DNA of 64,000 bases from Oceanospirillum sediminis (GCF_014164585.1 NZ_JACJFM010000027.1:1-64000), one strand, 5' to 3'. Shown: positions 31,414-40,664, counted from the stretch's first letter. The notes: generated from the letters alone by a model not told the origin. A program made the numbers and translations.

Positions 31414-31447
31414 GTGTCATACAACTGTCATAAAAGTGCAGTATTTT
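31414..31447 (+). promoter_or_regulatory. Pho box and promoter of pstC
   Basis: GTGTCATACAACTGTCAT (31414-31431) is the best Pho box in the window: both half-sites read TGTCAT with the 4-nt linker ACAA. TATTTT (31442-31447) follows after 10 nt. Transcription would then start about 7-8 nt later, essentially at the pstC ATG (31455). Confidence 0.85.
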
Positions 31448-31454
31448 TCCCGCT

Positions 31455-33740
31455 ATGAAAGAAAATAGCCAAGTTCCCGTAATTGATTTTGATACTCCGC
31501 AGTTGCGTATGCACCGGAAGATCAGATCATATAAAGATAAGGTTGCCGAAGTCGGTGTCGGTGTTGGTGGTATCAGCGTTATTATCGCGATTCTGCTGAT
31601 TTTCCTGTACCTGATGTACGAGGTCGTGCCTCTGTTCAAATCGGCAAGTGTTGAACCTGTTGCGGAATACCAGATTCCGGCAACTGAAACTCTGCCCGGT
31701 CAGGCAAAGACGCTCTATCTTGCGGTAGAAGAGCAGAATGAAGTAGCGATGCGTATCACCAGTGTTGGTGAGGTGATCTTCTTCAAAGTGGAAAATGGCC
31801 AGGTGGTTAAGCGCTCCCAGCTGCCTGTTCCAGCCGGTGTTGAGCTGACTACGGTTTCCCCTGAAGGTGCTTCCTCCCATTACTTCGCTCTGGGTCTGTC
31901 AGATGGCTCTGTGATTGTGATGAAAGAGCGCTATCGCATTACCTATCCGAATGATAAGCGTCTGATCACGCCGATGATTGAGTATCCGTTTGGTGAAGAA
32001 CCTATGCAGATTGCTCAGGATGGCAGCGCGCTGAAATCTGTGATTCTGCATAATGGCGAAGAGCGTCTGATGATTGCGGCTATTACTGCAGACAATAAAG
32101 CTCACCTGAGTGGTTTCTATAAAGAAGAATCCATGTTTGGTGATGAGGTGTCTCTGGAACAGTCGGTTTATCAGTTACCTGTTAATGCCGGAACGTTCAG
32201 TAAAGTACTGATCTCTTCTGATCAGCGCTGGTTGTATCTGGCAGGAGAGCAGGGGCAGATTGATGTGGTTGATCTGGCAGACGCTAGTCAGCCGAAGCTG
32301 AATGCCCGTCTGAAAGTCACCGAGAAAAACAGTGGCCTGGCTGAGGTGATTATGCAACTGGGAGGTATTTCTCTGCTGATCAGTGATGACAGTGGTGCTA
32401 TTTCTCAGTGGTTCCTGGTGCGAGATGAGCAGAATGAATGGTCTCTGACGAAGATCCGCTCTTTTGAGCATGATGCTACGCCAGTCGCCGTCATGTTATC
32501 CGAGCACCGCCGCAAAGGGTTCCTGGCTATTGATGAAAAAGGCCAGTTAAGTGTGTACAGCACTACCGCTCATCGTACGCTTCTGACAGAAGGTATTCTG
32601 GACAAGCAACCGATTGCCGGTGCGATCAGTCCTCGTGCAGATAAGCTGATTGTTGAGCGTGCTGATGGTGTACTGCAGACCTTTAAAATCGAAAATGAGC
32701 ACCCGGAAGTGTCCTGGAGCGCCTTGTGGGATGAGGTCTGGTATGAAAGTTATCAGGAACCGGAGTACACCTGGCAGTCTTCAGCATCCAGTAATGATTT
32801 TGAACCTAAGTTCAGCCTGATGCCTCTGGCATTCGGTACGCTGAAAGCGGCCTTCTACGCCATGATCGTTGCAACACCTCTGGCGATTGCTGGTGCAGTT
32901 TACACCGCTTACTTCATGGCTCCGGCGATGCGCCGTAAGGTGAAGCCGGTCATTGAGCTGATGGAAGCACTGCCGACAGTAATCCTTGGTTTTCTGGCGG
33001 GTCTGTTCCTGGCGCCTTATGTGGAAGCTAATCTTCCGGGAATCTTTGCGCTGTTAATTCTGATGCCGCTTGGCATTGTGGCTTTTGGTTTTGCATGGGC
33101 ACAACTGCCGGGCAAAATTCGTCACTCTGTACCTGATGGCTGGGATGCGGCTCTGTTGATTCCTGTAGTGCTGATCGTAGGCTGGTTTGCACTGGGTATG
33201 AGTCAGCCTCTGGAAAGCGTACTGTTTAACGGGGATATGCGTACCTGGCTGAGCAATGATCTGGGTATTCCTTTCGATCAGCGTAACGCTCTGGTCGTTG
33301 GTCTGGCGATGGGCTTTGCCGTGATTCCGACGATCTTCTCGATTACTGAAGATGCCATTTTTGCGGTGCCTAAACACCTGAGCTACGGTTCTCTGGCTCT
33401 GGGTGCAACGCCATGGCAGACCCTGACTCGAGTGGTATTGCCAACAGCCAGTCCGGGTATCTTCTCGGCGGTCATGATTGGTATGGGCCGTGCGGTGGGT
33501 GAAACCATGATTGTACTGATGGCCACCGGTAATACGCCGATTATGGATGCCAATATCTTTGAAGGTATGCGGACTCTGGCGGCGAATATTGCGGTAGAGG
33601 TTCCTGAATCTGAAGTGGGCAGCTCTCATTACCGAATCCTGTTCCTGGCGGCCTTTGTGCTCTTTATGTTCACCTTTGTGGTGAATACCGCCGCGGAAAT
33701 GATTCGTCAGCGTCTGCGTAAGAAATACGGTGCGCTGTAA
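31455..33740 (+). CDS. pstC: Phosphate ABC transporter permease PstC (long form)
   Basis: A 761-residue inner-membrane permease, over twice the length of E. coli PstC (319). After a first membrane helix (~37-60), a soluble, probably periplasmic insertion of about 390 residues rich in beta strands follows; the permease core with the remaining helices starts near residue 456 (LMPLAFGTLKAAFYAM). The permease loop LALGATPWQTLTRVVLPTASPGIFSAVMIGMGRAVGETM (EAA motif) is intact. Long PstC proteins are known from Pseudomonas and relatives. ATG 31455 has no ribosome binding site, so translation may be leaderless. Confidence 0.92.
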   Translation: MKENSQVPVIDFDTPQLRMHRKIRSYKDKVAEVGVGVGGISVIIAILLIFLYLMYEVVPLFKSASVEPVAEYQIPATETLPGQAKTLYLAVEEQNEVAMRITSVGEVIFFKVENGQVVKRSQLPVPAGVELTTVSPEGASSHYFALGLSDGSVIVMKERYRITYPNDKRLITPMIEYPFGEEPMQIAQDGSALKSVILHNGEERLMIAAITADNKAHLSGFYKEESMFGDEVSLEQSVYQLPVNAGTFSKVLISSDQRWLYLAGEQGQIDVVDLADASQPKLNARLKVTEKNSGLAEVIMQLGGISLLISDDSGAISQWFLVRDEQNEWSLTKIRSFEHDATPVAVMLSEHRRKGFLAIDEKGQLSVYSTTAHRTLLTEGILDKQPIAGAISPRADKLIVERADGVLQTFKIENEHPEVSWSALWDEVWYESYQEPEYTWQSSASSNDFEPKFSLMPLAFGTLKAAFYAMIVATPLAIAGAVYTAYFMAPAMRRKVKPVIELMEALPTVILGFLAGLFLAPYVEANLPGIFALLILMPLGIVAFGFAWAQLPGKIRHSVPDGWDAALLIPVVLIVGWFALGMSQPLESVLFNGDMRTWLSNDLGIPFDQRNALVVGLAMGFAVIPTIFSITEDAIFAVPKHLSYGSLALGATPWQTLTRVVLPTASPGIFSAVMIGMGRAVGETMIVLMATGNTPIMDANIFEGMRTLAANIAVEVPESEVGSSHYRILFLAAFVLFMFTFVVNTAAEMIRQRLRKKYGAL

Positions 33741-33766
33741 CAGGCCGGGAGTGAAAGGAAAAAGTT

Positions 33767-35443
33767 ATGCGTCAATCTATAGGTGACTGGACCCGAAGTG
33801 GATCTCCCTGGGTCTGGCTGAATGCTGGTGCTGTAGCCATCAGTGTGATTATGGTAATTGGTCTTCTGATTCTGATTGCATCGCGCGGTCTGGGGCATTT
33901 CTGGCCTGCAGCGATCATGGAAGCAGATGTCCGTGCCCCGGACGGCTCCCGATACCATATGGTGGGAGAAAAAGTTGAAGCTGTCACCGTGCCTGCTGAG
34001 CAGGTACGGGCAGCAGGTATTGATGTTCCGGCAGGTCAGGAAACGGTTGATCGCTACCTGATGAAGATTGGTAACCGTGATGTATATGGTTCTGATTTCC
34101 GCTGGGTGATTGCCGATCACATTGAGCAGATCTCTCATCCGGAGAGCCTGATTGCTGTTGAGCGTCGTGAATGGGGTAACTACTACGGTTATCTGCTGGC
34201 GCTGAAAGAAAACGGCCAGGTGATTGCTCAGCAGGGGAAAGGCGAGAATAAAATCTGGCCTGAATTTGAGAAACGTATTGAGCGGGCTCTGAATATCCAT
34301 GATGAGATCTATCAGATCGAAAAGCATGACATTGGCCGCATCAATTACACGATCGAACGTCTTCGCCTGAAGCAGCGTAGTCTGGAACTGAAAGGTAAGG
34401 ATACGGCACAGAATCTGGCAGAAATTGATGCAGAACGTGCTCAGCTGAATGCTGAGTATGAAGTTCTGCAGGCTAAGCTGGCGGATCTGTACGTTGCAGC
34501 CAACCGTGACAGTTTTGTTGCTATGGCGATGAACGGCGCAGAAACTGAAGTGTCTCTGAGTAAAGTCGTACGTGCCTTCCAGCCTAATATGATGGGACTG
34601 GGCGATAAAATGGCTTTCTATGGTGCCAAACTGTGGGAATTCATGACGGATGAGCCTCGTGAAGCGAATACTGAAGGCGGGATCTTCCCGGCGATCTTCG
34701 GTACCGTGATGATGGTTATCCTTATGTCGATTCTGGTGACGCCTTTTGGGGTTGTAGCAGCTGTTTATCTGCGTGAGTACGCCAAACAGGGCTTTATCAC
34801 CCGTATGATTCGTATCGCAGTGAATAATCTGGCCGGTGTTCCTTCGATTGTATACGGTGTGTTTGGCCTGGGCTTCTTTGTCTACTTCCTGGGCGGTCAT
34901 ATTGATGACCTCTTCTTCCCGGAAGCACTGCCTGCGCCAACCTTTGGTACTCCTGGTCTGATGTGGGCCTCTCTGACACTGGCACTGCTGACGGTACCGG
35001 TTGTGATTGTGGCGACAGAAGAAGGCCTGGCTCGTATTCCTCGTTCGGTGCGTGAAGGCTCTCTGGCACTGGGTGCGACTAAAGCAGAAACACTATGGCG
35101 TGTGGTACTGCCAATGGCGAGTCCTGCGATGATGACCGGTGTTATTCTGGCGGTCGCTCGTGCTGCAGGTGAGGTAGCGCCTCTGATGCTGGTGGGTGTG
35201 GTCAAACTGGCACCAAGTCTGCCACTGGACGGTAACTATCCGTTTATTCACCTGGATCAGAAATTTATGCACCTGGGCTTCCATATCTATGATGTGGGTT
35301 TCCAGAGTCCGAACGTTGAAGCGGCTCGTCCGCTGGTTTACGCCACAGCCTTGTTGCTGGTGGTGGTAATTGCACTGCTGAACCTGAGTGCAATTGCAAT
35401 TCGTAACCATCTGCGTGAGAAATATAAAGCTCTGGAGATGTAA
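33767..35443 (+). CDS. pstA: Phosphate ABC transporter permease PstA (long form)
   Basis: A 558-residue permease (E. coli 296). The first membrane helix (~18-40) is followed by an insertion of about 260 residues that includes a predicted coiled coil (~190-245, INYTIERLRLKQRSLELKG and onwards); the conserved permease domain begins near residue 305 (FPAIFGTVMMVILMSIL). The EAA loop SLALGATKAETLWRVVLPMASPAMMTG is intact. It partners with PstC and PstB, and the oversized loops of both permeases probably face the periplasm. Good AAAGG ribosome binding site; 26 nt after pstC. Confidence 0.92.
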   Translation: MRQSIGDWTRSGSPWVWLNAGAVAISVIMVIGLLILIASRGLGHFWPAAIMEADVRAPDGSRYHMVGEKVEAVTVPAEQVRAAGIDVPAGQETVDRYLMKIGNRDVYGSDFRWVIADHIEQISHPESLIAVERREWGNYYGYLLALKENGQVIAQQGKGENKIWPEFEKRIERALNIHDEIYQIEKHDIGRINYTIERLRLKQRSLELKGKDTAQNLAEIDAERAQLNAEYEVLQAKLADLYVAANRDSFVAMAMNGAETEVSLSKVVRAFQPNMMGLGDKMAFYGAKLWEFMTDEPREANTEGGIFPAIFGTVMMVILMSILVTPFGVVAAVYLREYAKQGFITRMIRIAVNNLAGVPSIVYGVFGLGFFVYFLGGHIDDLFFPEALPAPTFGTPGLMWASLTLALLTVPVVIVATEEGLARIPRSVREGSLALGATKAETLWRVVLPMASPAMMTGVILAVARAAGEVAPLMLVGVVKLAPSLPLDGNYPFIHLDQKFMHLGFHIYDVGFQSPNVEAARPLVYATALLLVVVIALLNLSAIAIRNHLREKYKALEM

Positions 35444-35454
35444 TTCCGGGTTAA

Positions 35455-35490
35455 ACAGGCTCTGGCCAGAAACGTATTGCCGGAGCCTGT
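35455..35490 (+). other. Intercistronic hairpin between pstA and pstB
   Basis: ACAGGCTCTGGC pairs with GCCGGAGCCTGT (12 bp, one U-G wobble) around a 12-nt loop, without a T-run. It probably works as a processing or stabilising element within the pst message rather than as a terminator. Confidence 0.55.
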
Positions 35491-35594
35491 GGTTCGAGAA
35501 GATGACAACCATCTCTGAGCCGGTCGCAGATTAACGCGCAATTTTACTAAAGCGCAGATAGACTGAATTTAACGAATTTAAAGAGAGTGTTCCC

Positions 35595-36461
35595 ATGGAA
35601 GCTCAGACGGCAATGAATAATACTGACGCGCAACAAGATACCAAAAGCCACAGCATCGATATTTCATCCATGAACCGTGGCGGTGAAGAGTTGTCTCTGG
35701 AAAAAGAGACGGTCTGTATGCAGGTGAAGAACATGGACCTCTTCTATGGTGAGAAGCAGGCCTTGTTTGGCGTGAATATGACGATTCCTAAGCAGCGCGT
35801 AACGGCGTTCATTGGTCCATCCGGTTGTGGTAAGTCCACTCTGCTGCGCAGTCTGAATCGAATGAATGATCTGGTGGATGGCTGCCAGATTAAAGGTGAG
35901 ATTAACCTGGAAGGCCAGAACATCTATCAGAAAGGTGTTGATGTGGCTGAGTTGCGTCGTCGTGTCGGAATGGTATTCCAGAAGCCTAATCCGTTCCCGA
36001 AATCAATTTACGAAAACGTAGCCTACGGCCTGCGTATTCAGGGCATTAACAACAAACGTATCCTGGATGAGACCGTTGAGTGGGCACTTAAGTCCGCGGC
36101 TTTATGGGATGAGGTTAAGGATCGTTTGCATGAAAGTGCACTGGGTATGTCTGGTGGTCAGCAGCAGCGTCTGGTAATTGCCCGCACTATTGCGGTAAAA
36201 CCTGAGGTACTGCTGCTGGATGAGCCAGCATCGGCACTGGATCCGATTTCGACACTGAAAATCGAAGAGCTGATTTACGAACTGAAAGACAAGTTCACTA
36301 TTGCGATCGTAACCCACAACATGCAGCAGGCTGCACGTGTATCGGATTACACCGCGTTTATGTATATGGGTAACCTGATTGAGTTCGGTAACACCGATAT
36401 GCTGTTTACTAATCCTAAGGAGAAGAAGACTGAAGACTACATCACCGGCCGTTACGGTTAA
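35595..36461 (+). CDS. pstB: Phosphate ABC transporter ATP-binding protein PstB
   Basis: The 288-residue ATPase of the phosphate importer. Walker [10 protein letters not shown] is near residues 75-83, Q-loop [18 protein letters not shown] near 130, signature [13 protein letters not shown] near 183, and Walker [14 protein letters not shown] near 205. An N-terminal extension of about 45 residues precedes the ABC domain compared with E. coli PstB (257). AAGAGAG lies 8 nt before the ATG. It works with PstC/PstA, and with PhoU signals phosphate status to PhoR. Confidence 0.96.
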   Translation: MEAQTAMNNTDAQQDTKSHSIDISSMNRGGEELSLEKETVCMQVKNMDLFYGEKQALFGVNMTIPKQRVTAFIGPSGCGKSTLLRSLNRMNDLVDGCQIKGEINLEGQNIYQKGVDVAELRRRVGMVFQKPNPFPKSIYENVAYGLRIQGINNKRILDETVEWALKSAALWDEVKDRLHESALGMSGGQQQRLVIARTIAVKPEVLLLDEPASALDPISTLKIEELIYELKDKFTIAIVTHNMQQAARVSDYTAFMYMGNLIEFGNTDMLFTNPKEKKTEDYITGRYG

Positions 36462-36613
36462 GTCCGGTCCGCTTTTGTAGGACGCGTTTCTGACATTCAG
36501 TTTTTTTATCTGCCTGAACAGAATCCTTTCCCTTGCCTGATTGCCCGGGTATGACTGCAAGGGGATGCTCATAAGGTAAGGTTTGTTCGGGTTTATTTTA
36601 CGAGGGATTATTT

Positions 36614-37336
36614 ATGGAAATCACGACCGATACTCATAGTCATCACATCTCCCAGCAGTTCAATAATGAGCTGGAAGATCTGAAAACCCACCTGCTGGCT
36701 ATGGGTGGCCTGGTAGAAAAGCAGGTTCAGGATGCGATTTATGCGCTGACCGAAGGCGATAGTGCTATTGCCGAAGAGGTACGTGCCAATGATCGTGCGA
36801 TCAATGATATGCAGATCCGTATCGATGAAGAGTGCACTCGTATTCTGGCTCGTCGTCAGCCTGCGGCTAGTGATTTGCGCCTGGTTATGGCTGTAACCCG
36901 TGCGACCTCTGATCTGGAGCGTGTCGGCGACGAGGCTTCTAAAATTGCCCGCCATGCCATTAAGCTAGCTGAAGAGGGTGAGCCGCCACGGGGCTATATT
37001 GAGACGCGCCATATCGGTAATCATGTACGAAATATGATTAAAGATGCACTGACTGCATTTGCCCGGTTTGATACTGAGCTGGCGCTTAAAGTGGCTCAGG
37101 AAGATAAATCAGTGGATCTGGAATACCGCTCAGCGATGCGGGCTCTGGTAACCTTTATGATGGAAGATCCTCGTTCGATCAGCCGGGTACTGAACGTGAT
37201 CTGGGTACTGCGTTCTCTGGAGCGTATTGGTGATCATGCTAATAATATTGCGGAATATGTTATCTATCTGGTGAAGGGTATGGATGTTCGTCACTCTACG
37301 CCGGAGAGTATTGAGGAACGTCTGTCCGAGTCATAA
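36614..37336 (+). CDS. phoU: Phosphate signalling protein PhoU
   Basis: A 240-residue all-helical protein with two PhoU repeats (residues ~15-115 and ~120-220). It shows the metal-binding ExxxD-type motifs, such as RATSDLERVGDEASKIARHA and WVLRSLERIGDHANNIAEYV. PhoU represses PhoR when phosphate is sufficient and limits PstSCAB activity. A weak stem (CCCTTGC/GCAAGGG, 36530-36563) lies in the gap after pstB. It is the last gene of the operon. Confidence 0.95.
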   Translation: MEITTDTHSHHISQQFNNELEDLKTHLLAMGGLVEKQVQDAIYALTEGDSAIAEEVRANDRAINDMQIRIDEECTRILARRQPAASDLRLVMAVTRATSDLERVGDEASKIARHAIKLAEEGEPPRGYIETRHIGNHVRNMIKDALTAFARFDTELALKVAQEDKSVDLEYRSAMRALVTFMMEDPRSISRVLNVIWVLRSLERIGDHANNIAEYVIYLVKGMDVRHSTPESIEERLSES

Positions 37337-37361
37337 TTTGTCAGGAATACAGACTGTTACG

Positions 37362-37391
37362 AAAAAGGGTGCCCGAAAGGCACCCTTTTTT
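37362..37391 (+). terminator. Terminator of the pst-phoU operon
   Basis: GGGTGCC-CGAAA-GGCACCC, a perfect 7-bp stem, flanked by five A and six T. Confidence 0.95.
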
Positions 37392-37445
37392 ATTGATGTT
37401 TTTATAATAGAGCTTAGTCTGCGTCAGATTAAGAGTATTTACTCC

Positions 37446-37464
37446 TGTTTCATGTGGTGAAACA
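37446..37464. promoter_or_regulatory. Perfect dyad upstream of cysZ
   Basis: TGTTTCA-TGTGG-TGAAACA, a 7-bp perfect inverted repeat with a 5-nt centre, 60 nt before cysZ. It looks like a regulator binding site; the cognate protein is unknown. It resembles a parS with a widened centre but lacks CACGTG. Confidence 0.5.
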
Positions 37465-37524
37465 CCTCTGGCGAGGCTACGATAGCCACCTGCTTTAACT
37501 GGCTAATCTTCAGAGGATTCAATA

Positions 37525-38295
37525 ATGAACAATACCGTTGCGGGGCCTGCCGCTATTCTGGCTGGATTCCGTATGATTTTTACTCCGGGCCTGAAGCGGT
37601 TTGTGATCATTCCTATGATCTGCAATGTCCTGCTGCTGACTTTCTTTATCTGGTTTGGCTATGGTCTGTTTGATCGCTGGGTAGATGGCTTTATTCAGTC
37701 GCTACCGGAATGGCTGAGCTTTGTTGAGTGGCTGATCTGGCCACTGGTGATCATTATGACTATAGGCTTTGTCATCTATGGCTTTAATGCGACTACTGCC
37801 CTGATTGCTGCCCCTTTTAATGGCCTGCTGGCGGAAAAAGTGGAGCAGCATTTACGTCCGGGTGTCAGCTTTCCACAGGAAAGCATGTCAGAGCTGGTGG
37901 TAAGGGCATTACAGCGGGAATTACAGAAACAGTGGTTTTTCCTGAAAAGAGTACTGTTATTGCTCCTGATCAGTTTTATCCCCGGCCTGAATATCATTAG
38001 TCCTGTATTATGGCTACTCTTTTCGGTCTGGATGTTGTCTGTTCAGTATCTGGACTATCCCATGGATAACCATCAGGTTGGCTTTCACGCTATGCAACGA
38101 GAGCTGAAAAAGCGCTGGTGGCATACTATGGGCTTCGGCTTTACGGCATGGGGCTGCATGTTTATTCCTCTGATCAATCTGTTATTGATGCCTGCGGCTG
38201 TCGCAGGAGCGACCTGGCTCTGGGTGAATCAGTATTCTGAGCCGTTTTCACTGGAGGGTGGGTCTGATATGAAGGATGTTTCTGAAAAGTTATGA
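37525..38295 (+). CDS. cysZ: Sulfate transporter CysZ
   Basis: A 256-residue inner-membrane protein of the EI24/CysZ family that brings sulfate in for cysteine synthesis. Similarity to E. coli CysZ is clear throughout: PGLKRFVIIPMICNVLLL (~22-39), IAAPFNGLLAEKVEQ (~94-108), SFIPGLNIISPVLWLLFSVWMLSVQYLDYPMDNHQVGF (~150-187), and the MPAAVAGATWLWVN end. It shares a 4-nt overlap (ATGA) with the following response regulator, so the two are translationally coupled, an unexpected pairing. Confidence 0.9.
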   Translation: MNNTVAGPAAILAGFRMIFTPGLKRFVIIPMICNVLLLTFFIWFGYGLFDRWVDGFIQSLPEWLSFVEWLIWPLVIIMTIGFVIYGFNATTALIAAPFNGLLAEKVEQHLRPGVSFPQESMSELVVRALQRELQKQWFFLKRVLLLLLISFIPGLNIISPVLWLLFSVWMLSVQYLDYPMDNHQVGFHAMQRELKKRWWHTMGFGFTAWGCMFIPLINLLLMPAAVAGATWLWVNQYSEPFSLEGGSDMKDVSEKL

Positions 38296-39152
38296 AAATA
38301 GCAAGAATACTGATTGTCGATGATGCCAAGTTTACCCGTGATCTGATGGTAAAAGCGGTGAAGGCCGAATACCCGAAATTTGAAGTGGAAGTAGCTCAGG
38401 ATGGCCGTAAAGCTCAGGGTATGCTGGGGCGTGCCCGTTATGATCTGGTGCTGTGTGACTGGGAAATGCCAGAAATGTCTGGCATTGAGTTACTGACCTG
38501 GCTCAGAGAAGAGGAAGACAACCGGAACCGGGATGTCCCCTTTGTTATGGTGACCAGCCTGGGGGATAAAGAGTATGTACTGGAAGCAGCAGAACATGGG
38601 GTAACGGATTATGTTACCAAGCCCTTTAATAATGAACAGCTGAGCAGTAAGGTCACTAAGTACCTGGTCAAGCAGGGTATTATCAGTAAAACAGAGCTGG
38701 CAGAGCAGCTGAAAAAGCGGGATCGTATGCTAGGTGGTGGTGGCACTGCCAATGTGCTGACCCAGAAACAGGGAATGCCTTCCGGTTCTGGTGTACATTC
38801 TTCTGTGAGTCATGGCATCCATCCGGCTAAACGGGTTCGCGGTAAGGCTATGCTGCTATTTGGTACTGAAAAGCTGCCAGTGATGATCCGTGAACTGAGT
38901 ACTCAGGAAGTAGTGCTGATGCTTCGGACAGATATGTCACTGCCTGCGATGTTTCAGAAGGTGACCGTGGGCTTTCTTGCCGGTCAGGGAGACAACCAGC
39001 AACGCCTGAGTACAAAAGGCTCGGTGATTATGCTGCAGGCGCTGGAAAAGCGGCTGGATGCTGAAGTGGTTTATGCCGGTATCCGTTTTACCGACCTGGA
39101 TGATAAATCTCAGAAGACATTGTCCCGGATTATCGGCTTAATGAGTCACTAG
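38292..39152 (+). CDS. Response regulator with PilZ-like output domain
   Basis: A 286-residue protein. The receiver domain (residues 4-125) is complete: acidic pair Asp10-Asp11, phospho-acceptor Asp56 in LVLCDWEMPEMSG, Thr in FVMVTSLGD and Lys in VTKPFN. A linker (~130-170) leads to a C-terminal beta-rich domain (~175-286, KRVRGKAMLLFGTEKLPVMIRELSTQEVVLML) that looks PilZ-like in pattern but lacks a convincing RxxxR...DxSxxG c-di-GMP site. No DNA-binding domain is seen. It starts within the cysZ stop codon; no sensor kinase is adjacent apart from phoR on the other strand. Confidence 0.75.
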   Translation: MKIARILIVDDAKFTRDLMVKAVKAEYPKFEVEVAQDGRKAQGMLGRARYDLVLCDWEMPEMSGIELLTWLREEEDNRNRDVPFVMVTSLGDKEYVLEAAEHGVTDYVTKPFNNEQLSSKVTKYLVKQGIISKTELAEQLKKRDRMLGGGGTANVLTQKQGMPSGSGVHSSVSHGIHPAKRVRGKAMLLFGTEKLPVMIRELSTQEVVLMLRTDMSLPAMFQKVTVGFLAGQGDNQQRLSTKGSVIMLQALEKRLDAEVVYAGIRFTDLDDKSQKTLSRIIGLMSH

Positions 39153-39172
39153 TTTCCAGATCTGTTATCTGA

Positions 39173-39213
39173 ATAAAAAAATCCCGGATAAACGGTATTA
39201 TCCGGGATTTTTT
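39173..39213. terminator. Bidirectional terminator between the response regulator and phoR
   Basis: ATCCCGGATAA pairs with TTATCCGGGAT (perfect 11 bp, loop ACGGTA), with an A-run on the left and a T-run on the right. It serves both converging genes. Confidence 0.93.
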
Positions 39214-39243
39214 ATGTCCGGTTAACTCAGACCAATGGCAGAT

Positions 39244-40626
39244 TTACCTGAGAGACTCCCGACTATCCTGCGATGTCATCAGGTCGGATAAGGCCGGTGT
39301 TGCCGCTGCCGTCTCTTTATGCTGATGCTCCTGATCCCAGTGCAGGCGATGCAGAGGGAACAGGCAGATAAAACGGGAGCCTTTTTCCAGTTCGCTTTTA
39401 ATTTCCATACGGGCGTTGTGACGAATCAGTACATGCTTCACAATTGCTAATCCAAGCCCTGTCCCGCCGGTTTCTGCCGAACGACCTTTATCGACCCGAT
39501 AAAAGCGTTCTGTCAGGCGGGGCAGATGTCTGGGGTTGATGCCCGGCCCATTATCTTCCACCGTGAGGGTCGCCCCCTGGCTGGTTTCCTGCCAGCGAAT
39601 GATAATGCTGGATTCCGGTGGCGTATATTTGACTGCGTTAAATACCAGATTGGACACGGCACTGCGAATCTCATTTTCTGAACCTATCACCTGGGCATCA
39701 CACTGATTATCAATCAGAATGTTATGCGCCTTTTCCCCGCTGAGCAGCAAGGCATCCTGACGAATACTGTCAATCAGGCGGTCCATTTCGATATGTTGCT
39801 GCTGACCTTCGATATCCGTTGTTTCCAGGCGTGATAGCAATAGCAGGTCATTAATGATGTTCTGCATACGCCGGGACTGCTGTTGCATCTGCTGAGTTGC
39901 ACGTCCCCAGCGTGGTGGTAGCTGGTCACTGAAGTCAGCAAAGGTTTCCAGATAACCATTGATCACTGTCAGTGGAGTACGCAGCTCATGGGATACGTTG
40001 GCGACGAAATCTTTGCGCATCTGCTCCAGGCGGTGCAAGCGGGTGACATTTCTGACCAGCATCAGGCGTTCATTCCGCCCGAAGATGGTGATCTGATATT
40101 CCAGTATCAGATTATCATCCATCGGTGAGGCCAGAGTCAGGGGATCATGGTAATCCTGACGATCATAATAAGCGATAAAGCGAGGATCACGTAACAGGTT
40201 GGTTATACCCTGGCCTTTATCAGCAGGTGAACGCAATCCCAGCAGTGTTTCTGCGGCGTTATTCCACCACTCCAGGTTACCGTTCTGATCTATCATTACG
40301 ACAGCATCTCGCAAAGCCCCGCTGGAGCGCTGTACTTTACTTATGATATCGATCAGGCGCTGTTGATTCTGGTGATGGCGTTTCTGGTTATGATACAACT
40401 TGTCGAACAGATAGCCCCATATTCCCCAACTCTCAGGGGGGGACTGATCCGGGCTGCCCTCCAGCCACTGATCCAGACGCATCAGAAAACGCAGAGCAAA
40501 CCAGAGATAAAGCGCCAGTACTGTACATATTGCCCAGGCGATGGATCCGGAGATCCAGCCAACGACTCCGGCAAACAGCAGGATATACAGAATACGAGTC
40601 AGTTCATTTCGCCAGATATGGGTCAC
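39244..40626 (-). CDS. phoR: Phosphate regulon sensor histidine kinase PhoR
   Basis: A 460-residue membrane kinase. Two N-terminal hydrophobic helices (~8-48) are followed by a charged linker, a PAS domain (~100-200), HisKA with the phospho-acceptor His in FVANVSHELRTPLTVING (~212-229) and HATPase with NAVKYTP, DNGPGI and GTGLGLAIVKH. PhoR phosphorylates PhoB at low phosphate, under control of PstSCAB-PhoU. It starts with GTG 40626 and has only a poor ribosome binding site, 38 nt after phoB; probably cotranscribed. The C-terminal ~35 residues past the ATPase are polar and Ala/Thr/Ser-rich. Confidence 0.94.
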   Translation of the reverse strand: MTHIWRNELTRILYILLFAGVVGWISGSIAWAICTVLALYLWFALRFLMRLDQWLEGSPDQSPPESWGIWGYLFDKLYHNQKRHHQNQQRLIDIISKVQRSSGALRDAVVMIDQNGNLEWWNNAAETLLGLRSPADKGQGITNLLRDPRFIAYYDRQDYHDPLTLASPMDDNLILEYQITIFGRNERLMLVRNVTRLHRLEQMRKDFVANVSHELRTPLTVINGYLETFADFSDQLPPRWGRATQQMQQQSRRMQNIINDLLLLSRLETTDIEGQQQHIEMDRLIDSIRQDALLLSGEKAHNILIDNQCDAQVIGSENEIRSAVSNLVFNAVKYTPPESSIIIRWQETSQGATLTVEDNGPGINPRHLPRLTERFYRVDKGRSAETGGTGLGLAIVKHVLIRHNARMEIKSELEKGSRFICLFPLHRLHWDQEHQHKETAAATPALSDLMTSQDSRESLR

Positions 40627-40664
40627 AGTAAAGCCGTCTTAGTCAGAGCCGAAACAAAGTGTGA

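Noticed and set aside
33707-34900. Long antisense reading frame across pstA
   Set aside because: Fully opposite the pstA coding sequence, with no family motifs or plausible start.
37446-37464. parS-like site before cysZ
   Set aside because: TGTTTCA/TGAAACA arms resemble parS halves, but the 5-nt centre replaces CACGTG geometry and is too long; kept only as an unknown dyad.
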